A stretch of 64,000 nucleotides of DNA from Sulfopaludibacter sp963835555 (GTDB lineage: Bacteria; Acidobacteriota; Terriglobia; Bryobacterales; Bryobacteraceae), in the NCBI GenBank assembly GCA_963835555.1, contig CAWIGC010000006.1:4768-68767 (forward strand), in the 5' to 3' direction. Of the stretch, positions 1-9,525 are shown in pieces. How positions within the stretch are numbered: the first letter of the stretch is position 1; each line of letters opens with the position of its first letter. The position numbers were made by a program, and so were the translations under genes. Under the pieces are notes generated by a model, which searched no databases, had not been told where the DNA came from, and saw nothing but the letters and a program-made list of their open reading frames with translations.

Positions 1-144
1 CCGGGTATGTGCTTCAGCAACGAACCCACCATATCGATTTACGGAGAATTTGGCGTCCGCCTGGAAGATTGCATGTATATTACAGAATCCGGTGCGCGCA
101 TGTTTACGAAGCAGAGTCCGGCCATCGACCAGCCCTTTGGGTAA
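1..144 (+). CDS. M24 family metallopeptidase (Xaa-Pro peptidase-like), C-terminal end only
   Basis: The window opens inside this gene. The 47 visible residues carry the typical end of the pita-bread fold: a GMCFSNEPTISIYGEFGVRL-like strand followed by EDC and a final TESG turn. In creatinase/prolidase enzymes the Glu of the NEP segment and the Glu of the RxED segment are metal ligands, and both are present (NEP and RLEDC). The family removes N-terminal residues next to proline, using two metal ions. The stop is six bases before the next start, so it probably shares a transcript with the truncated relative downstream. The N-terminus lies outside the window. Confidence 0.8.
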   Translation, partial: PGMCFSNEPTISIYGEFGVRLEDCMYITESGARMFTKQSPAIDQPFG

Positions 145-150
145 GCTCCT

Positions 151-591
151 ATGCCACAGACAACCGAAGCCACATATCGCGAGCGAATCGCCAAGCTGCA
201 GGAAGCCATGAAGGAGTTTGGCCTGCAGGCCGTGGTGCTGGAACCCGGTCCGGCGATGCTGTATCTGACCGGCGTTCGATGGGGGAAAAGTGAGCGCACC
301 TTCGCGGTGGTGCTGCCTTTGAAAGGCGAGCCGGTGTGGGTGCTGCCGGGGTTCGAAGAGGCGCGAGCCCGCGAGTTGATTCACGTGGGCAATGACATTC
401 GCGTCTGGCAGGAAGACGAAAGCCCGTATGAACGGATCGTCCAGGGTCTGAAGGATCGCGGCGTCACCGGCAAAGTGGGAATCGACGAATCGGCCCGGTT
501 TTTCGTTTTTGACGGCATCCGGAAATTAGCGCCAAAACTGGATTATGTTCCGGCCACGCAGGTATTGAAGTCGTCCGGCGCCCAGCGCTAA
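151..591 (+). CDS. Truncated M24 peptidase: creatinase N-terminal domain without catalytic domain
   Basis: This 146-residue protein covers only the non-catalytic creatinase N-terminal domain (QAVVLEPGPAMLYLTGVRW early on, EDESPYERI in the middle). In intact relatives this domain ends at a K-S-P-A-E linker and continues into about 220 residues of catalytic domain. Here it ends in VLKSSGAQR. Removing one base after the KS codons gives KSPA in the neighbouring frame, but a stop follows within about five codons and no catalytic domain is found downstream. The gene therefore appears broken at the domain boundary. It directly follows the tail of a second M24 gene, which suggests a decayed tandem copy. 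Any remaining function would be non-enzymatic. Confidence 0.6.
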   Translation: MPQTTEATYRERIAKLQEAMKEFGLQAVVLEPGPAMLYLTGVRWGKSERTFAVVLPLKGEPVWVLPGFEEARARELIHVGNDIRVWQEDESPYERIVQGLKDRGVTGKVGIDESARFFVFDGIRKLAPKLDYVPATQVLKSSGAQR

Positions 592-684
592 TCGATAAGT
601 CGTAAATTTTTTTCCCTGGCCCCGATCCCCTATCACTGACAGGCTGCTGGTCTATCTCCATTCGCGTCTATAAGCTACCAAAAT

Positions 685-698
685 TGGAAGCGCTTTTT
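685..698 (+). promoter_or_regulatory. LacI-family operator upstream of TonB receptor
   Basis: The 14 bases TGGAAGCGCTTTTT fit the LacI/GalR-type palindrome TGnAAnCGnTTnCA at all positions except the last two. The central AAGCGCTT is a perfect palindrome. It lies 143 bases before the receptor start in an otherwise empty 249-base gap. A LacI regulator is encoded at 9526-10548 and has a similar site before its own gene. The motif match is seen; binding and the identity of the regulator are inferred. Confidence 0.5.
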
Positions 699-753
699 AT
701 GATTTGCCACCACAAGTAAGTTGGAGTTTATCGTTCCCATCAAAGAATTTCGC

Positions 754-782
754 TTGTCTGTTGCACTCTGATGGCATAGAAT
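754..782 (+). promoter_or_regulatory. Possible sigma70-type promoter of TonB receptor
   Basis: TTGTCT (754-759) and TAGAAT (777-782) are separated by 17 bases, a good spacing for a housekeeping promoter, and lie about 60 bases before the receptor start. The hexamers match the consensus at 4 of 6 and 5 of 6 positions. Short AT-rich hexamers arise by chance, so this is tentative. Confidence 0.35.
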
Positions 783-840
783 TCATCAAAACAGCACACA
801 TTTTAGAGGCGTGAAAACTCAAAAAGGGGTTCTAGACCAG

Positions 841-3800
841 ATGAAGCGATTTCTGATCGCGATGCTGCTTGCCGCGGCATCTACGTTTGCACAAGTTAAT
901 ACGACGTCGGTGACCGGACAGATCACCGATCCAAGCGGCGCCGCTGTCCCCGGCGCCTCAGTTGAAGTTGTCAACAAGGCTACCAGCGTGGTTGTCAAAA
1001 CCAACGCGAGCGACAGGGGAGAGTATGCGGTCCCCTCGTTGCCATCGGGCGCGTACCGCATTACGGTCAACAAGCCCGGGTTCAAAGTGGCGACCGTGGA
1101 GAATGTCAATCTGATCGTCGGCGTTCCCGGCACCGTCAACGTGAAACTCGAAGTCGGACAGGCTACCGAAACGGTCGAGGTCTCCGCGGGCGCGGAAATC
1201 GTTCAGGCCAGCACCGCCGACGTCAGCACGAACCTGACCGGACGGCAGTTGACCGATTTGCCGTTTGCGACCCGAAACGCCATCGAGCTGCTCGTGAACG
1301 CACCGGGCACTTCGACTCCCACAAATCCGCGCAGTTCCTCGATCAACGGACTGCCTAAGGGCGCCCTCAACGTCACCATCGACGGCATGAACACGCAGGA
1401 CAATAACCTCAAGAGCAGTGACGGTTACTTCAGCTACATTTATCCTTCGGTGGATGCTCTCGAAGAAGTCACCTTGACCACTTCCGCAGCCGGCGTGGAC
1501 AGCACTTCGCAGGGCGGCGCGCAGATCAAGTTCGTCACCAAGAGCGGCACCAACCAGTTCCATGGCGGCGGTTTCTGGCAGAATCGCAATACCGACTTCA
1601 ATGCCAATTACTATTACAACAACCAGGTTGGCTTGCCGCGCGACATCGTGAAGTTAAACCAATGGGGCGGCCATGTGGGCGGACCCATCAAGAAGAACAA
1701 GTTGTTCTTCTTCGCCAATGGCGAGTTCTACCGCTTTCCCGGTACCAACCTTTATAGCCGCAACTATCTGACGCCCTCGGCTTCCAGCGGCATCTATAGC
1801 TACGCCGATGCCGCAGGTACCATGCACAACGTGAACCTGCTGCAGTTGGCCGGCGCCGCCAATGGCAGCCTGCCGGCCGGAACCCGCCCGTATCTCACCA
1901 CGGCCGATCCGCTGCTCGCCAAGACTTTCTCGCAGATGCAGACTCTGGCGGCCAACGGTATCGTGAGGAACAACATCGCGAACAACGACTACAACACCGA
2001 TACGGTCAGTTACCAGCCCACCGGCACCGATTCCCGCGATTTCTACACGGTGCGCCTGGACTATAACATCACCGAAAAGCACACGCTTTCCTTCGTGTAC
2101 AACTACGACAAGTATGTGTCGGTCCCGGACTTCCTCAACGGCATCGTACCCGACTTTCCGGGTTCGGGCACCGTACTGGGCTCGAACGTCAGCACCGGAC
2201 AGCGCAGCAACCGGTTTGACGGCACCTTCTCTCTGCGTTCGGCTCTCAATGCGCGCATGACGAATGAATTTCGTGCGGGCTTGAACGGCGGCAGCGTGCT
2301 GTTCTTCGACCTGGTTTCGCCCGGCATGTTTTCGCCGTGGCGCGGGTATGTGCCTAGTTTCGCCAGCGCGGGCACTGCGCTCAGCGGTGTGACCACTACC
2401 TCCGGTCCGCAGCGTCGAAATGCTCCCGTGAAGAATTTTGCCGATACCGTGACGGTTGTAAAGGGCAACCATCAGCTCAGCTTCGGCGGCAACTGGGATC
2501 AGATCAACCTGTGGCAGCAGATTAACGGCCGCTCCACGTTCCCGTCGATGAGCTTCGGCATCGCTTCCGGCGACCCGGTTTTCACCGGGGCTACTTCCAT
2601 CTTTAACGCGGCGAACCTGCCGGGCGCCAGCAGTACGCAGTTGTCACAGGCGGCGAATTTGTATGCCGACGTGACCGGGCGCATCAGCGGCATCACCCAG
2701 AACCTGGTGCAGAGCGAAAGCACCCACCAGTATGGAATCGGCGCACCGATCGATCGCGATCACATGCGCGAACTGGGCATGTTCATCCAGGACCAGTGGC
2801 GCATTACCCCGACTTTGACCGCCACCATCGGATTCCGCGTGGAGAAGCAGTTCGCCTTCGTCAACGAAAACGGTCTCTATTCTCAAGCGGACTATGCCAG
2901 CTTATGGGGAATCTCCGGTGTGGGCAATCTGTTTCAGCCCGGAAACCTGTCCGGAGTCCATCCCCAGTTCACCAAGATCTCGGGTAGCCCGTATGACCCC
3001 GCCGCCGTGCCGGCGCCGTCCCTCGGGTTGGCCTGGCAGTTGCCGGTCTCGGAAAGCCCGCTGAAGATCCTGACCGGCAGCCACGCCGGAGCCGCCGTAC
3101 TGCGCGGCGGATACGCCATCGCCACCGTGCGGGAAGGCATGAACGTCTATCAGAGCCTGTTCGCTCAGAATCAGGGCATTACGGTGGATGCTTCGGTATC
3201 GCCCACCACGACTCCCGCCAGTTTCGGAGCGCCCGGCAGCGCCAGTTTCAGCGATGCCACGCTGCCCTCGCGCATTTCGAGCATCAACCCGACGCCGAGC
3301 TATCCCATTCCCGCCACCTTCACCACCGGCGTGAACGGATTCGATCCTTCCCTGCGGATGGGCTACGTGCAAAGCTGGAACGTCAGCCTGCAGCGCGAAC
3401 TGGGCCGCAATATGGTGCTGGACATCCGTTACAACGGCAACCATGGCACCGACCTGTGGCGTCAGATGGCACTCAACGAAGTGAATATCTTTGAGAACGG
3501 CTTCCTCAGCGAGTTCCAGACTGCGCAATCGAACCTGGCGATTGCCCGCGGCGGCAACATTACCACGCAGACCACCAACAACTTCGGCAACCAGGGACTG
3601 CCCGGTCAGAGACCTGTGCCGATTCTGCAAACCGCCATCGGCACGACCACCGATTCCACCACGGCCACTCAGCTCATGATGGGCCAGGCGGGCTCCACCG
3701 CCAATGGCATTGCCACCAATTCCGGCCGCATGGCTGCTCTCACCAAAGCCGGATATCCGGTCAACATGTTCCAGGTGAATCCGGACGTCGGCAGCGGCGG

Positions 3801-4719
3801 CAGCTTCGTGCTGACCAACGCCGGCGCATCTTACTACCACGCCTTACAGGTGGAGTTTCGCCGCCGCCTCACGGCCGGCCTGCAAGTGTCGGGCAGCTAC
3901 CAGTTCGGAAAGTCGATGACCAATGGCGCGACCGCCAGTTCCACCGACTTCAACACACCCACCACGCTGCGCAATCGCGGTCTGGACCATGTGCCCAGCG
4001 GCTTCGATATCCGCAACGACATCAAGATGAACTGGATTTACGAACTGCCGTTCGGAACGGGCCGACGCTTCCTGGCCAGCTCGAATACCGTGGTAAGGAA
4101 GATCGTGGAAGGCTGGCAGATTTCCGGTGTCGTCCGCGTTCAGTCCGGTACGCCTCTGTTCCTGAACGGGCTGGCTACCTTCAACCAGACCACCAACGCC
4201 AGCGGCGTGGTGCTGCACAACGTCACTTCCAAGCAACTCCAGAACCAGATGGGCGTGTACAAGACCGGCCAACCCGGCCCCAACGGCGGGTTGATCTTCT
4301 ATCTGCCGCCGCCGGCCACCACCTCTTCCTCTGGAATTACCAGCGCCAACAACACCAACCTGATCACCAACACGATGGCGGCCTTCAACGTGGGCGGCTT
4401 CACGCCGGCCCAGGTGAACCCCAACGCTCCGTACATCAGCCCTGCCCCTGCCGGACAGCTTGGTTGGGAAGGCTACCTGTACCTGCCATGGCAGCGCCAC
4501 TTCGATCTGGAAGTGCAGAAGAACATTCGCATCAAAGAGAAGGTGGAGCTTCAGCTCAGCGCCAGCGCCCTCGACGTTCTGAATATCACCAACTTTCTGC
4601 CGGGCAGCAACACCACCACGTCAACGTTCGGTCAGATCACCAGCGCCTATCGCGATATTTCCGGCACGGTGGACCCCGGCGCCCGCATTATCGAATTCCG
4701 CCTGCGCCTGAATTTCTAA
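841..4719 (+). CDS. TonB-dependent receptor with carboxypeptidase-like N-terminal domain (Oar-like)
   Basis: This is a large outer-membrane receptor of about 1292 residues. A signal peptide (MKRFLIAMLLAAASTFA, cut before QVNTTSV) is followed by a carboxypeptidase regulatory-like beta-sandwich (about residues 22-105: ITDPSGAAVPGA, PSGAYRITV), a plug domain (SINGLPKGALNVTIDGM) and a long beta-barrel that ends in the aromatic RLRLNF. Acidobacteria carry many such receptors for importing large carbon compounds; the substrate cannot be read from sequence. An in-frame GTG at 811 would add ten residues, but ATG 841 puts the signal peptide at the N-terminus with AAGGGG 11 bases upstream, so 841 is preferred. 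A LacI-type operator and promoter lie upstream and a terminator follows. Confidence 0.92.
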   Translation: MKRFLIAMLLAAASTFAQVNTTSVTGQITDPSGAAVPGASVEVVNKATSVVVKTNASDRGEYAVPSLPSGAYRITVNKPGFKVATVENVNLIVGVPGTVNVKLEVGQATETVEVSAGAEIVQASTADVSTNLTGRQLTDLPFATRNAIELLVNAPGTSTPTNPRSSSINGLPKGALNVTIDGMNTQDNNLKSSDGYFSYIYPSVDALEEVTLTTSAAGVDSTSQGGAQIKFVTKSGTNQFHGGGFWQNRNTDFNANYYYNNQVGLPRDIVKLNQWGGHVGGPIKKNKLFFFANGEFYRFPGTNLYSRNYLTPSASSGIYSYADAAGTMHNVNLLQLAGAANGSLPAGTRPYLTTADPLLAKTFSQMQTLAANGIVRNNIANNDYNTDTVSYQPTGTDSRDFYTVRLDYNITEKHTLSFVYNYDKYVSVPDFLNGIVPDFPGSGTVLGSNVSTGQRSNRFDGTFSLRSALNARMTNEFRAGLNGGSVLFFDLVSPGMFSPWRGYVPSFASAGTALSGVTTTSGPQRRNAPVKNFADTVTVVKGNHQLSFGGNWDQINLWQQINGRSTFPSMSFGIASGDPVFTGATSIFNAANLPGASSTQLSQAANLYADVTGRISGITQNLVQSESTHQYGIGAPIDRDHMRELGMFIQDQWRITPTLTATIGFRVEKQFAFVNENGLYSQADYASLWGISGVGNLFQPGNLSGVHPQFTKISGSPYDPAAVPAPSLGLAWQLPVSESPLKILTGSHAGAAVLRGGYAIATVREGMNVYQSLFAQNQGITVDASVSPTTTPASFGAPGSASFSDATLPSRISSINPTPSYPIPATFTTGVNGFDPSLRMGYVQSWNVSLQRELGRNMVLDIRYNGNHGTDLWRQMALNEVNIFENGFLSEFQTAQSNLAIARGGNITTQTTNNFGNQGLPGQRPVPILQTAIGTTTDSTTATQLMMGQAGSTANGIATNSGRMAALTKAGYPVNMFQVNPDVGSGGSFVLTNAGASYYHALQVEFRRRLTAGLQVSGSYQFGKSMTNGATASSTDFNTPTTLRNRGLDHVPSGFDIRNDIKMNWIYELPFGTGRRFLASSNTVVRKIVEGWQISGVVRVQSGTPLFLNGLATFNQTTNASGVVLHNVTSKQLQNQMGVYKTGQPGPNGGLIFYLPPPATTSSSGITSANNTNLITNTMAAFNVGGFTPAQVNPNAPYISPAPAGQLGWEGYLYLPWQRHFDLEVQKNIRIKEKVELQLSASALDVLNITNFLPGSNTTTSTFGQITSAYRDISGTVDPGARIIEFRLRLNF

Positions 4720-4731
4720 TCGCAAGCGTTC

Positions 4732-4774
4732 AACCGCCGCCGGTCGGAGCCCTCAAGGTCGGCCGGCGGTTTTT
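4732..4774 (+). terminator. Rho-independent terminator after TonB receptor
   Basis: AACCGCCG (4732-4739) pairs with CGGCGGTT (4764-4771), and a run of five T follows (4770-4774). It starts 12 bases after the receptor stop and ends 16 bases before the next start, so it probably separates the two transcripts. Confidence 0.65.
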
Positions 4775-4790
4775 CCCAGGGAGGTATGTC

Positions 4791-6552
4791 ATGTTTACCA
4801 TTGACCGGCGCAGCTTCTTAACGAGCCTCGCCGGTTCTTTATTTGCCGGCGAAGTTGTTTCGGCCGCAGCCCCACCCGCCACACAACAGTCCGGCGCGTG
4901 TTGGCTGGATGTGGCGGCGCCTTTTGTCGTAGTGGACCCTGCCCAACAGCTTTCCACCGAACTGCTGCTCACCGCCACCTGCTTTCCGGGCATCGACGGC
5001 TATAAGAATTCCCACTTCGCCACCGAATACCAGATTCTGCTGTTCGATGCTTCGGGCAAAGAGATCAAGCTGGATAATGGCGGCCGGCTCTCGATTCCCG
5101 CCTTGCGTCCCACGCTGGTCGGCATGAAGGAACTCTCCGGCCGCGACGCCTTCGTGGGCGGCGCCAAAGTGCGCGTAGCTCCTTCTCCGCACCAGGTGCC
5201 GCGGGCGGGCGACCTGTTCAGCGCGGGCTTCGTGCGATGGAACCTGCCTGAGAATTTCGACAACGTACATGCTCATCCGGCGCCGCCGCAGCAGGTGATC
5301 GGCCGCTTCAACTACTCCATGCCGTTTCCGCCGATGAGCGAATACCATTGCGCCTTCGCCCTGTTCAATCCCAACGAAGAGGAATCGTACGGCACGGTGC
5401 GCGCGGTGGACTGCCTGGGCCGCACCGCCGTGGAGCGCAAATTCAACCTGCCGCCGCACCGCACCACGCTGTACACGCTGGCCGACCTGAAGCCCGTCGA
5501 GACCGCGGGTGAGGCGCTGGCGATCCAGCCGCTGGCGAACGCCAAACTGAAAGACGGCGGCGTGGTGGTGGTGAGTAACGAAAGCGAGCGCGTGCCCTTC
5601 GCCTATACCCTCATGAAGGGGCGGCAGGGGCGGAGCTTTACGGTGGAGCATCCACTGCATTTTTCCGCCGACGCCCCCATGAAGCCGGCGCGTTCCACGC
5701 CTTACGGTCCGAATCGTTCGTTTCCGGCGCAGGCCCTGATCTATACACCCATGCTGTTCAAGGGGCTGAAGATTGGCGGGGTGGAACTGGAATCGCGGGT
5801 CCATCTGAGTTCCAGCCGCTGGGCGGAAGAGGCGCTCTGGAAGCTGCCCTTCGTGACCACCGACCGGGGTGAGATTGCCTGGGTTTCCAATCGCGACGAA
5901 CAGTTTGCTTCGCGCGTGCAGCCTCGCCGCGCTCACCGAGCAGGGCGTCGTCCGGCTGACCGAGTTTCAAAGCTGCCGCATCGCCGCGCGGGATCTTCCG
6001 CTCCCCGAAGGGTTCTCCGGCGGGTTCGGAGCGGCGTGCATTCCGAAGACTTCGCATTCGCTGAACAAGATCGAAGTGCGCGCGGTGAATTGGGGACGGG
6101 TGGCGTTCACGCACTTCCGCCCCGGCGGCGCCGTCGCCAAGAGCTATCGCCAGGTGGAGGAGCGCGGGGCGCTGGCCAGCGATTACATTGTTTCCGGCGC
6201 GCACGTCATCGGGTCGGCGGCGGCTCGCAAGCGGGACTGCCTGCTGGCCGTGATGAATATCGAATTCGAAGACAACTTCACGGGCACTCCGCGGATGCAG
6301 GTCTTCGGACCCGGCGGGCTGGTGGCGGAAAAACAGCTCGGCGATTTTCCGCCCCTCGCCTGCCGCCACCTTTTGCTCTCGGAGCTGTTCCCCGGCATTC
6401 AGAGCGACCCGGCGCATCCATTTACGGTGCGGATGCAGGCGCCGAACGCGCTGATGATCGTGTCGGCGCTGCACCTGGATTATGAGCGGCAGGATATCGC
6501 GCTGGAACACGGGTCGGACCGCCACTCCACGTTTCAGGATTTCAAGTGCTGA
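4791..6552 (+). CDS. Tat-exported protein of unknown function, interrupted by a frameshift
   Basis: The start at 4791 has AGGGAGG seven bases upstream. The N-terminus has a twin-arginine signal (DRRSFLTSLAGSLFAGE), so the protein is probably exported folded. The first about 380 residues run in one frame up to about 5910 (GEIAWVSNRDEQFASR), then coding continues in the +1 frame (SLAALTEQGVVRL) to a stop at 6552, giving about 586 residues in total. Both halves have the same repeated beta-sandwich look, with FNPNEEESYG and EVRAVNWGRVAFTHF segments, and the same composition, so they were one gene. The break lies in a GC-rich stretch and may be a real mutation or an assembly indel. I do not recognise the family. 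Confidence 0.65.
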
Positions 6553-6900
6553 CATTGCGGGGCGGCGGTTCCCCCCATTCGCCGCAGAAGGGCCTTATTG
6601 AACTCGCCACGTTGCCGAAATGGTCGGCCAACAGGAAGGAACCGTACACAGCCACGGCGGTGAAGGGTGATTTCCCACCAGGCGGTCCTGGGTACGGCCA
6701 TCGCCACAGCCACGCTGAAAACCACGGCGGCCGGGCTTCCTTGCACGCGGCGATCACAGATACGGGATCCGTGGCGGCAATCCGCACACCGAACACGATC
6801 GCCCCGAGCCCTTGCCACGCGGCGAAGGCGCGGGCGGGTATAAAACTTCACGGCTGCCAGCGCCGTCAGGTTCGGTTCGCCCCCCTTACCATGTAGATGT
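6553..6900 (-). pseudogene. Decayed Na+/H+ antiporter (CPA1/NhaP-like) remnant
   Basis: Read on the minus strand, 6810-6740 encodes GAIVFGVRIAATDPVSVIAA and 6660-6620 encodes TAVAVYGSFLLADHF. These match two hallmark stretches of CPA1 antiporters (ATDPVSVIA, and AYGSFLLAEHF) in the right order. The pieces are only about 32 residues apart instead of the usual about 90, and the GES-ND segment between them is missing. Neighbouring frames hold further membrane-like bits (VVFSVAVAMAV, WWEITL). This looks like a gene with internal deletions and frameshifts. It fills most of the 541-base gap between its neighbours; 6901-7093 shows nothing clear. The family call rests on remembered motifs. Confidence 0.4.
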
Positions 6901-7093
6901 AGAAAGCCGCCGTGCGCAATCTCAAAATGCGTGACCGCTGGTCCGCAGACAGGTGCTTCGAGTCGGCGAAAGCAGGCAGGCAGCTCAGCGCGGCTACCAC
7001 GCCGGAGGAGGGGGTGCGACCGATGCCGCCGTTGCCGTCATCCCCGGAATCGTACCAGACCTAACCACGCGGCTCGGGAACCGTCAAAACTTC

Positions 7094-9505
7094 ATGCTGG
7101 ACTCCCTTCGCCGCGATGTAATGTACACATTTCGCACGCTGGCCCGTAACCCGGGGTTCGCGTGCGTCTCGGTGCTGGCGCTAGCGCTGGGGATCGGCGC
7201 CAACACGGCCATCTTTACCGTAGTGAACTCGGTCCTGCTGCAGCCGCTGCATTTCTACAAGCCTTCGCAACTGGTGCGGGTGCGGGAGCGGAACCTGAAG
7301 GCGGGCTTTCCGGAGTTCTCCCTTTCGCCGGGAAACTACCTGGACTTTCGCGATCACAACCACAGCTTTTCGGGTATAGCCGCGATGTCCGGGGCCTCCA
7401 TGAACTATTCCGGGGGCGCCGAACCCGAGCGTGTGCGCGGCACCAAAGTAACCGGCGACTTTTTCCATGTGCTGGGAGTATCGCCCATGCTGGGCCGGAC
7501 GTTTACGGCCCAGGAGACGCAGCTTGGATCGCAGCACGTGGTGATTCTGAGCTACGGACTGTGGCAGCGCCGCTTCGCCGGAAGCCGGGACGTGCTGGGC
7601 CGGCAGATGAATTTCAACAATGAGTTGTACACCGTGGTCGGCGTCATGCCGGCCGATTTTCATTTCCCCGATCGCATTGAATTCTGGATCCCGATGGCCA
7701 TGGATCTGCAAAACTGGCAGCAGCGCGGCGGGCATTATCTTGGCGGCATCGGGCGTCTGCGCGAGGGTGTCTCGCCGGCCGCGGCACAGGCGGACCTGAA
7801 CACCATTGCCGCGCGTGCGGAGAAGGCGTATCCGGCTTCCAATACGGGATGGGACACCACTCTGCAAAGCCTGCAGGAAACCGTGGTGGGGAAGGTGCGG
7901 CCGGCCATCGTCACCCTAACCGCCGCTGTGGGCTTTGTGCTGCTGATCGCCTGCGTGAATCTGGCCAACCTGCTGCTTTCGCGGTCGGCGGCGCGCCGCA
8001 GGGAGATCGGCATCCGCAACGCGTTGGGCGCGGGTCGCGGCCGGTTGATGCGCCAACTGCTAACCGAAAGTGTGCTGCTCTCCAGCCTGGGTGCCGCGGT
8101 GGGTCTGGTGCTGGCGTGGGGCGGGACGCGCCTGTTAGGGAATCTGACACCGGATATTCTGCCGCGCGCCGGCGAAATCGGCGTGGATGCGCGCGTTCTG
8201 CTGTTCACCGCCGCGATTGCAATTTTGACGGGCATCCTGTTTGGGCTTGTGCCGGCCATTCAGATGGCGCGCACCGACCTGATTTCGACATTGCGCGAAG
8301 GCGGGCGCGGCAACTCCATGGGGTTCCGCCGCAATTCCCTGCGGAGCGCCCTGGTCATCGGCGAAGTGGCGCTGGCACTGATGCTGCTCAGCGGCGCGGG
8401 ACTGCTGATGCGCAGTTTCTATCGCCTGCAAGGTGTAGACCCCGGCTTCGACCCGCACGATGTGCTCACGTTCCGTACCAACCTTCCCTCCGCCCGCTAT
8501 AAAACCGATCCGCCGACCATCGCCTTCTACGACCGCGCGCTGTCGGCAATCCGCGCACTCCCGGGCGTGACCGCCGCCGGGGCCGGGCAGATCTTTCCGC
8601 TCTCGGGCGACGACTATATCCTGAGCTTCACGCAGATCGGCAAGCCCCCGCTGGGACCGGGCAATCAGCCCAGTGCCGCATACTATTCGGTGACGCCCGG
8701 ATATTTTGAGGCGCTACGCATTCCCGTGAAGACGGGGCGCGACTTCACGGCGCACGATACCGCGGACGCTCCGGCTGTCTGCGTGATCAGCGAATCCATG
8801 GCGCGCCAGTTCTATCGCGGCGAAAATCCCATTGGCCAGCGCTTGCAGGTGGGCAACGGCACCAAGCCGGCGGAGGTCGTGGGCATTGTGGGGGACGTGC
8901 GCGATCAGGAACTGGAATCGTTCGGCCGTCCGGCCATTTATTATCCGGCCACGAAGGATCCCTTCAGCTCTATGTACTTCGGCGTGCGCACCGCGGGCGA
9001 TCCGGAGGCGCTGATCGCACCGCTGCGCGCCGCCGTCCGCTCGCTCGATCCCGAATTGCCGCTGGATGCGGTGGGAACGGTGGACGACCTGGTTTCCAAG
9101 TCGCTGGCGCAGCGTCGATTCTCCATGCTGCTGATGGCCATTTTTGCGTCGCTGGCGCTGGTGCTGGCGATGGTGGGGATTTATGGCGTGATGGCGTATT
9201 CGGTTACGCAGGCGACGCAGGAGATCGGCATCCGGATGGCGCTGGGCGCCAAACGCCGGGATGTACTGCGCATCGTGCTGACCTATGGTGGCATGCTGAT
9301 GGCCGCGGGTCTGGCGACCGGCATCGCGGCGGCGGCGGGGGCGGGGCGATTGCTGGCCACGCAACTGTACCAGGTAAAGCCGTTCGATCCGCTCACGTTC
9401 GCGGCCGTCGGCGCCGCGCTGCTGGTAACGGGTCTGGCCGCGTGCCTGGTGCCGGCGTTGCGCGCCATGCGTGTGGATCCGCTGGTGGCGCTCCGCAACG
9501 AATAA
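7094..9505 (+). CDS. ABC transporter permease of the acidobacterial ADOP type (MacB/FtsX-like)
   Basis: This is an 803-residue inner-membrane protein with two MacB_PCD plus FtsX units. The first unit has the N-terminal hallmark ALALGIGANTAIFTVVNSVL (residues about 27-46), a periplasmic MacB domain and an FtsX block with RRREIGIRNALGAGRGRLMR. The second unit ends in the typical QEIGIRMALGAKRRDVL and MRVDPLVALRNE. The start at 7094 gives MLDSLRRDVMYTFRTLARNP, the usual N-terminus; a longer in-frame reading from 6953 lacks coding character. Such permeases are numerous in Acidobacteria and usually stand alone without an adjacent ATPase, as here. The substrate is unknown. Confidence 0.9.
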   Translation: MLDSLRRDVMYTFRTLARNPGFACVSVLALALGIGANTAIFTVVNSVLLQPLHFYKPSQLVRVRERNLKAGFPEFSLSPGNYLDFRDHNHSFSGIAAMSGASMNYSGGAEPERVRGTKVTGDFFHVLGVSPMLGRTFTAQETQLGSQHVVILSYGLWQRRFAGSRDVLGRQMNFNNELYTVVGVMPADFHFPDRIEFWIPMAMDLQNWQQRGGHYLGGIGRLREGVSPAAAQADLNTIAARAEKAYPASNTGWDTTLQSLQETVVGKVRPAIVTLTAAVGFVLLIACVNLANLLLSRSAARRREIGIRNALGAGRGRLMRQLLTESVLLSSLGAAVGLVLAWGGTRLLGNLTPDILPRAGEIGVDARVLLFTAAIAILTGILFGLVPAIQMARTDLISTLREGGRGNSMGFRRNSLRSALVIGEVALALMLLSGAGLLMRSFYRLQGVDPGFDPHDVLTFRTNLPSARYKTDPPTIAFYDRALSAIRALPGVTAAGAGQIFPLSGDDYILSFTQIGKPPLGPGNQPSAAYYSVTPGYFEALRIPVKTGRDFTAHDTADAPAVCVISESMARQFYRGENPIGQRLQVGNGTKPAEVVGIVGDVRDQELESFGRPAIYYPATKDPFSSMYFGVRTAGDPEALIAPLRAAVRSLDPELPLDAVGTVDDLVSKSLAQRRFSMLLMAIFASLALVLAMVGIYGVMAYSVTQATQEIGIRMALGAKRRDVLRIVLTYGGMLMAAGLATGIAAAAGAGRLLATQLYQVKPFDPLTFAAVGAALLVTGLAACLVPALRAMRVDPLVALRNE

Positions 9506-9525
9506 ATCCGGCGGGCGCCTCGCTC

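Noticed and set aside
811..840. GTG start ten codons before the TonB receptor ATG
   Set aside because: It would place charged residues before the signal peptide and lacks a well-spaced ribosome-binding site.
2902..3840. Long antisense open frames within the TonB receptor gene (also 1654-2472, 3844-4500)
   Set aside because: They arise from the high-GC third codon position of the sense gene and show no protein motif, signal or ribosome-binding site.
6953..7093. Longer N-terminus of the ADOP permease
   Set aside because: The added residues are low-complexity and unlike any ADOP start; MLDSLRRDVMYTFR is typical.
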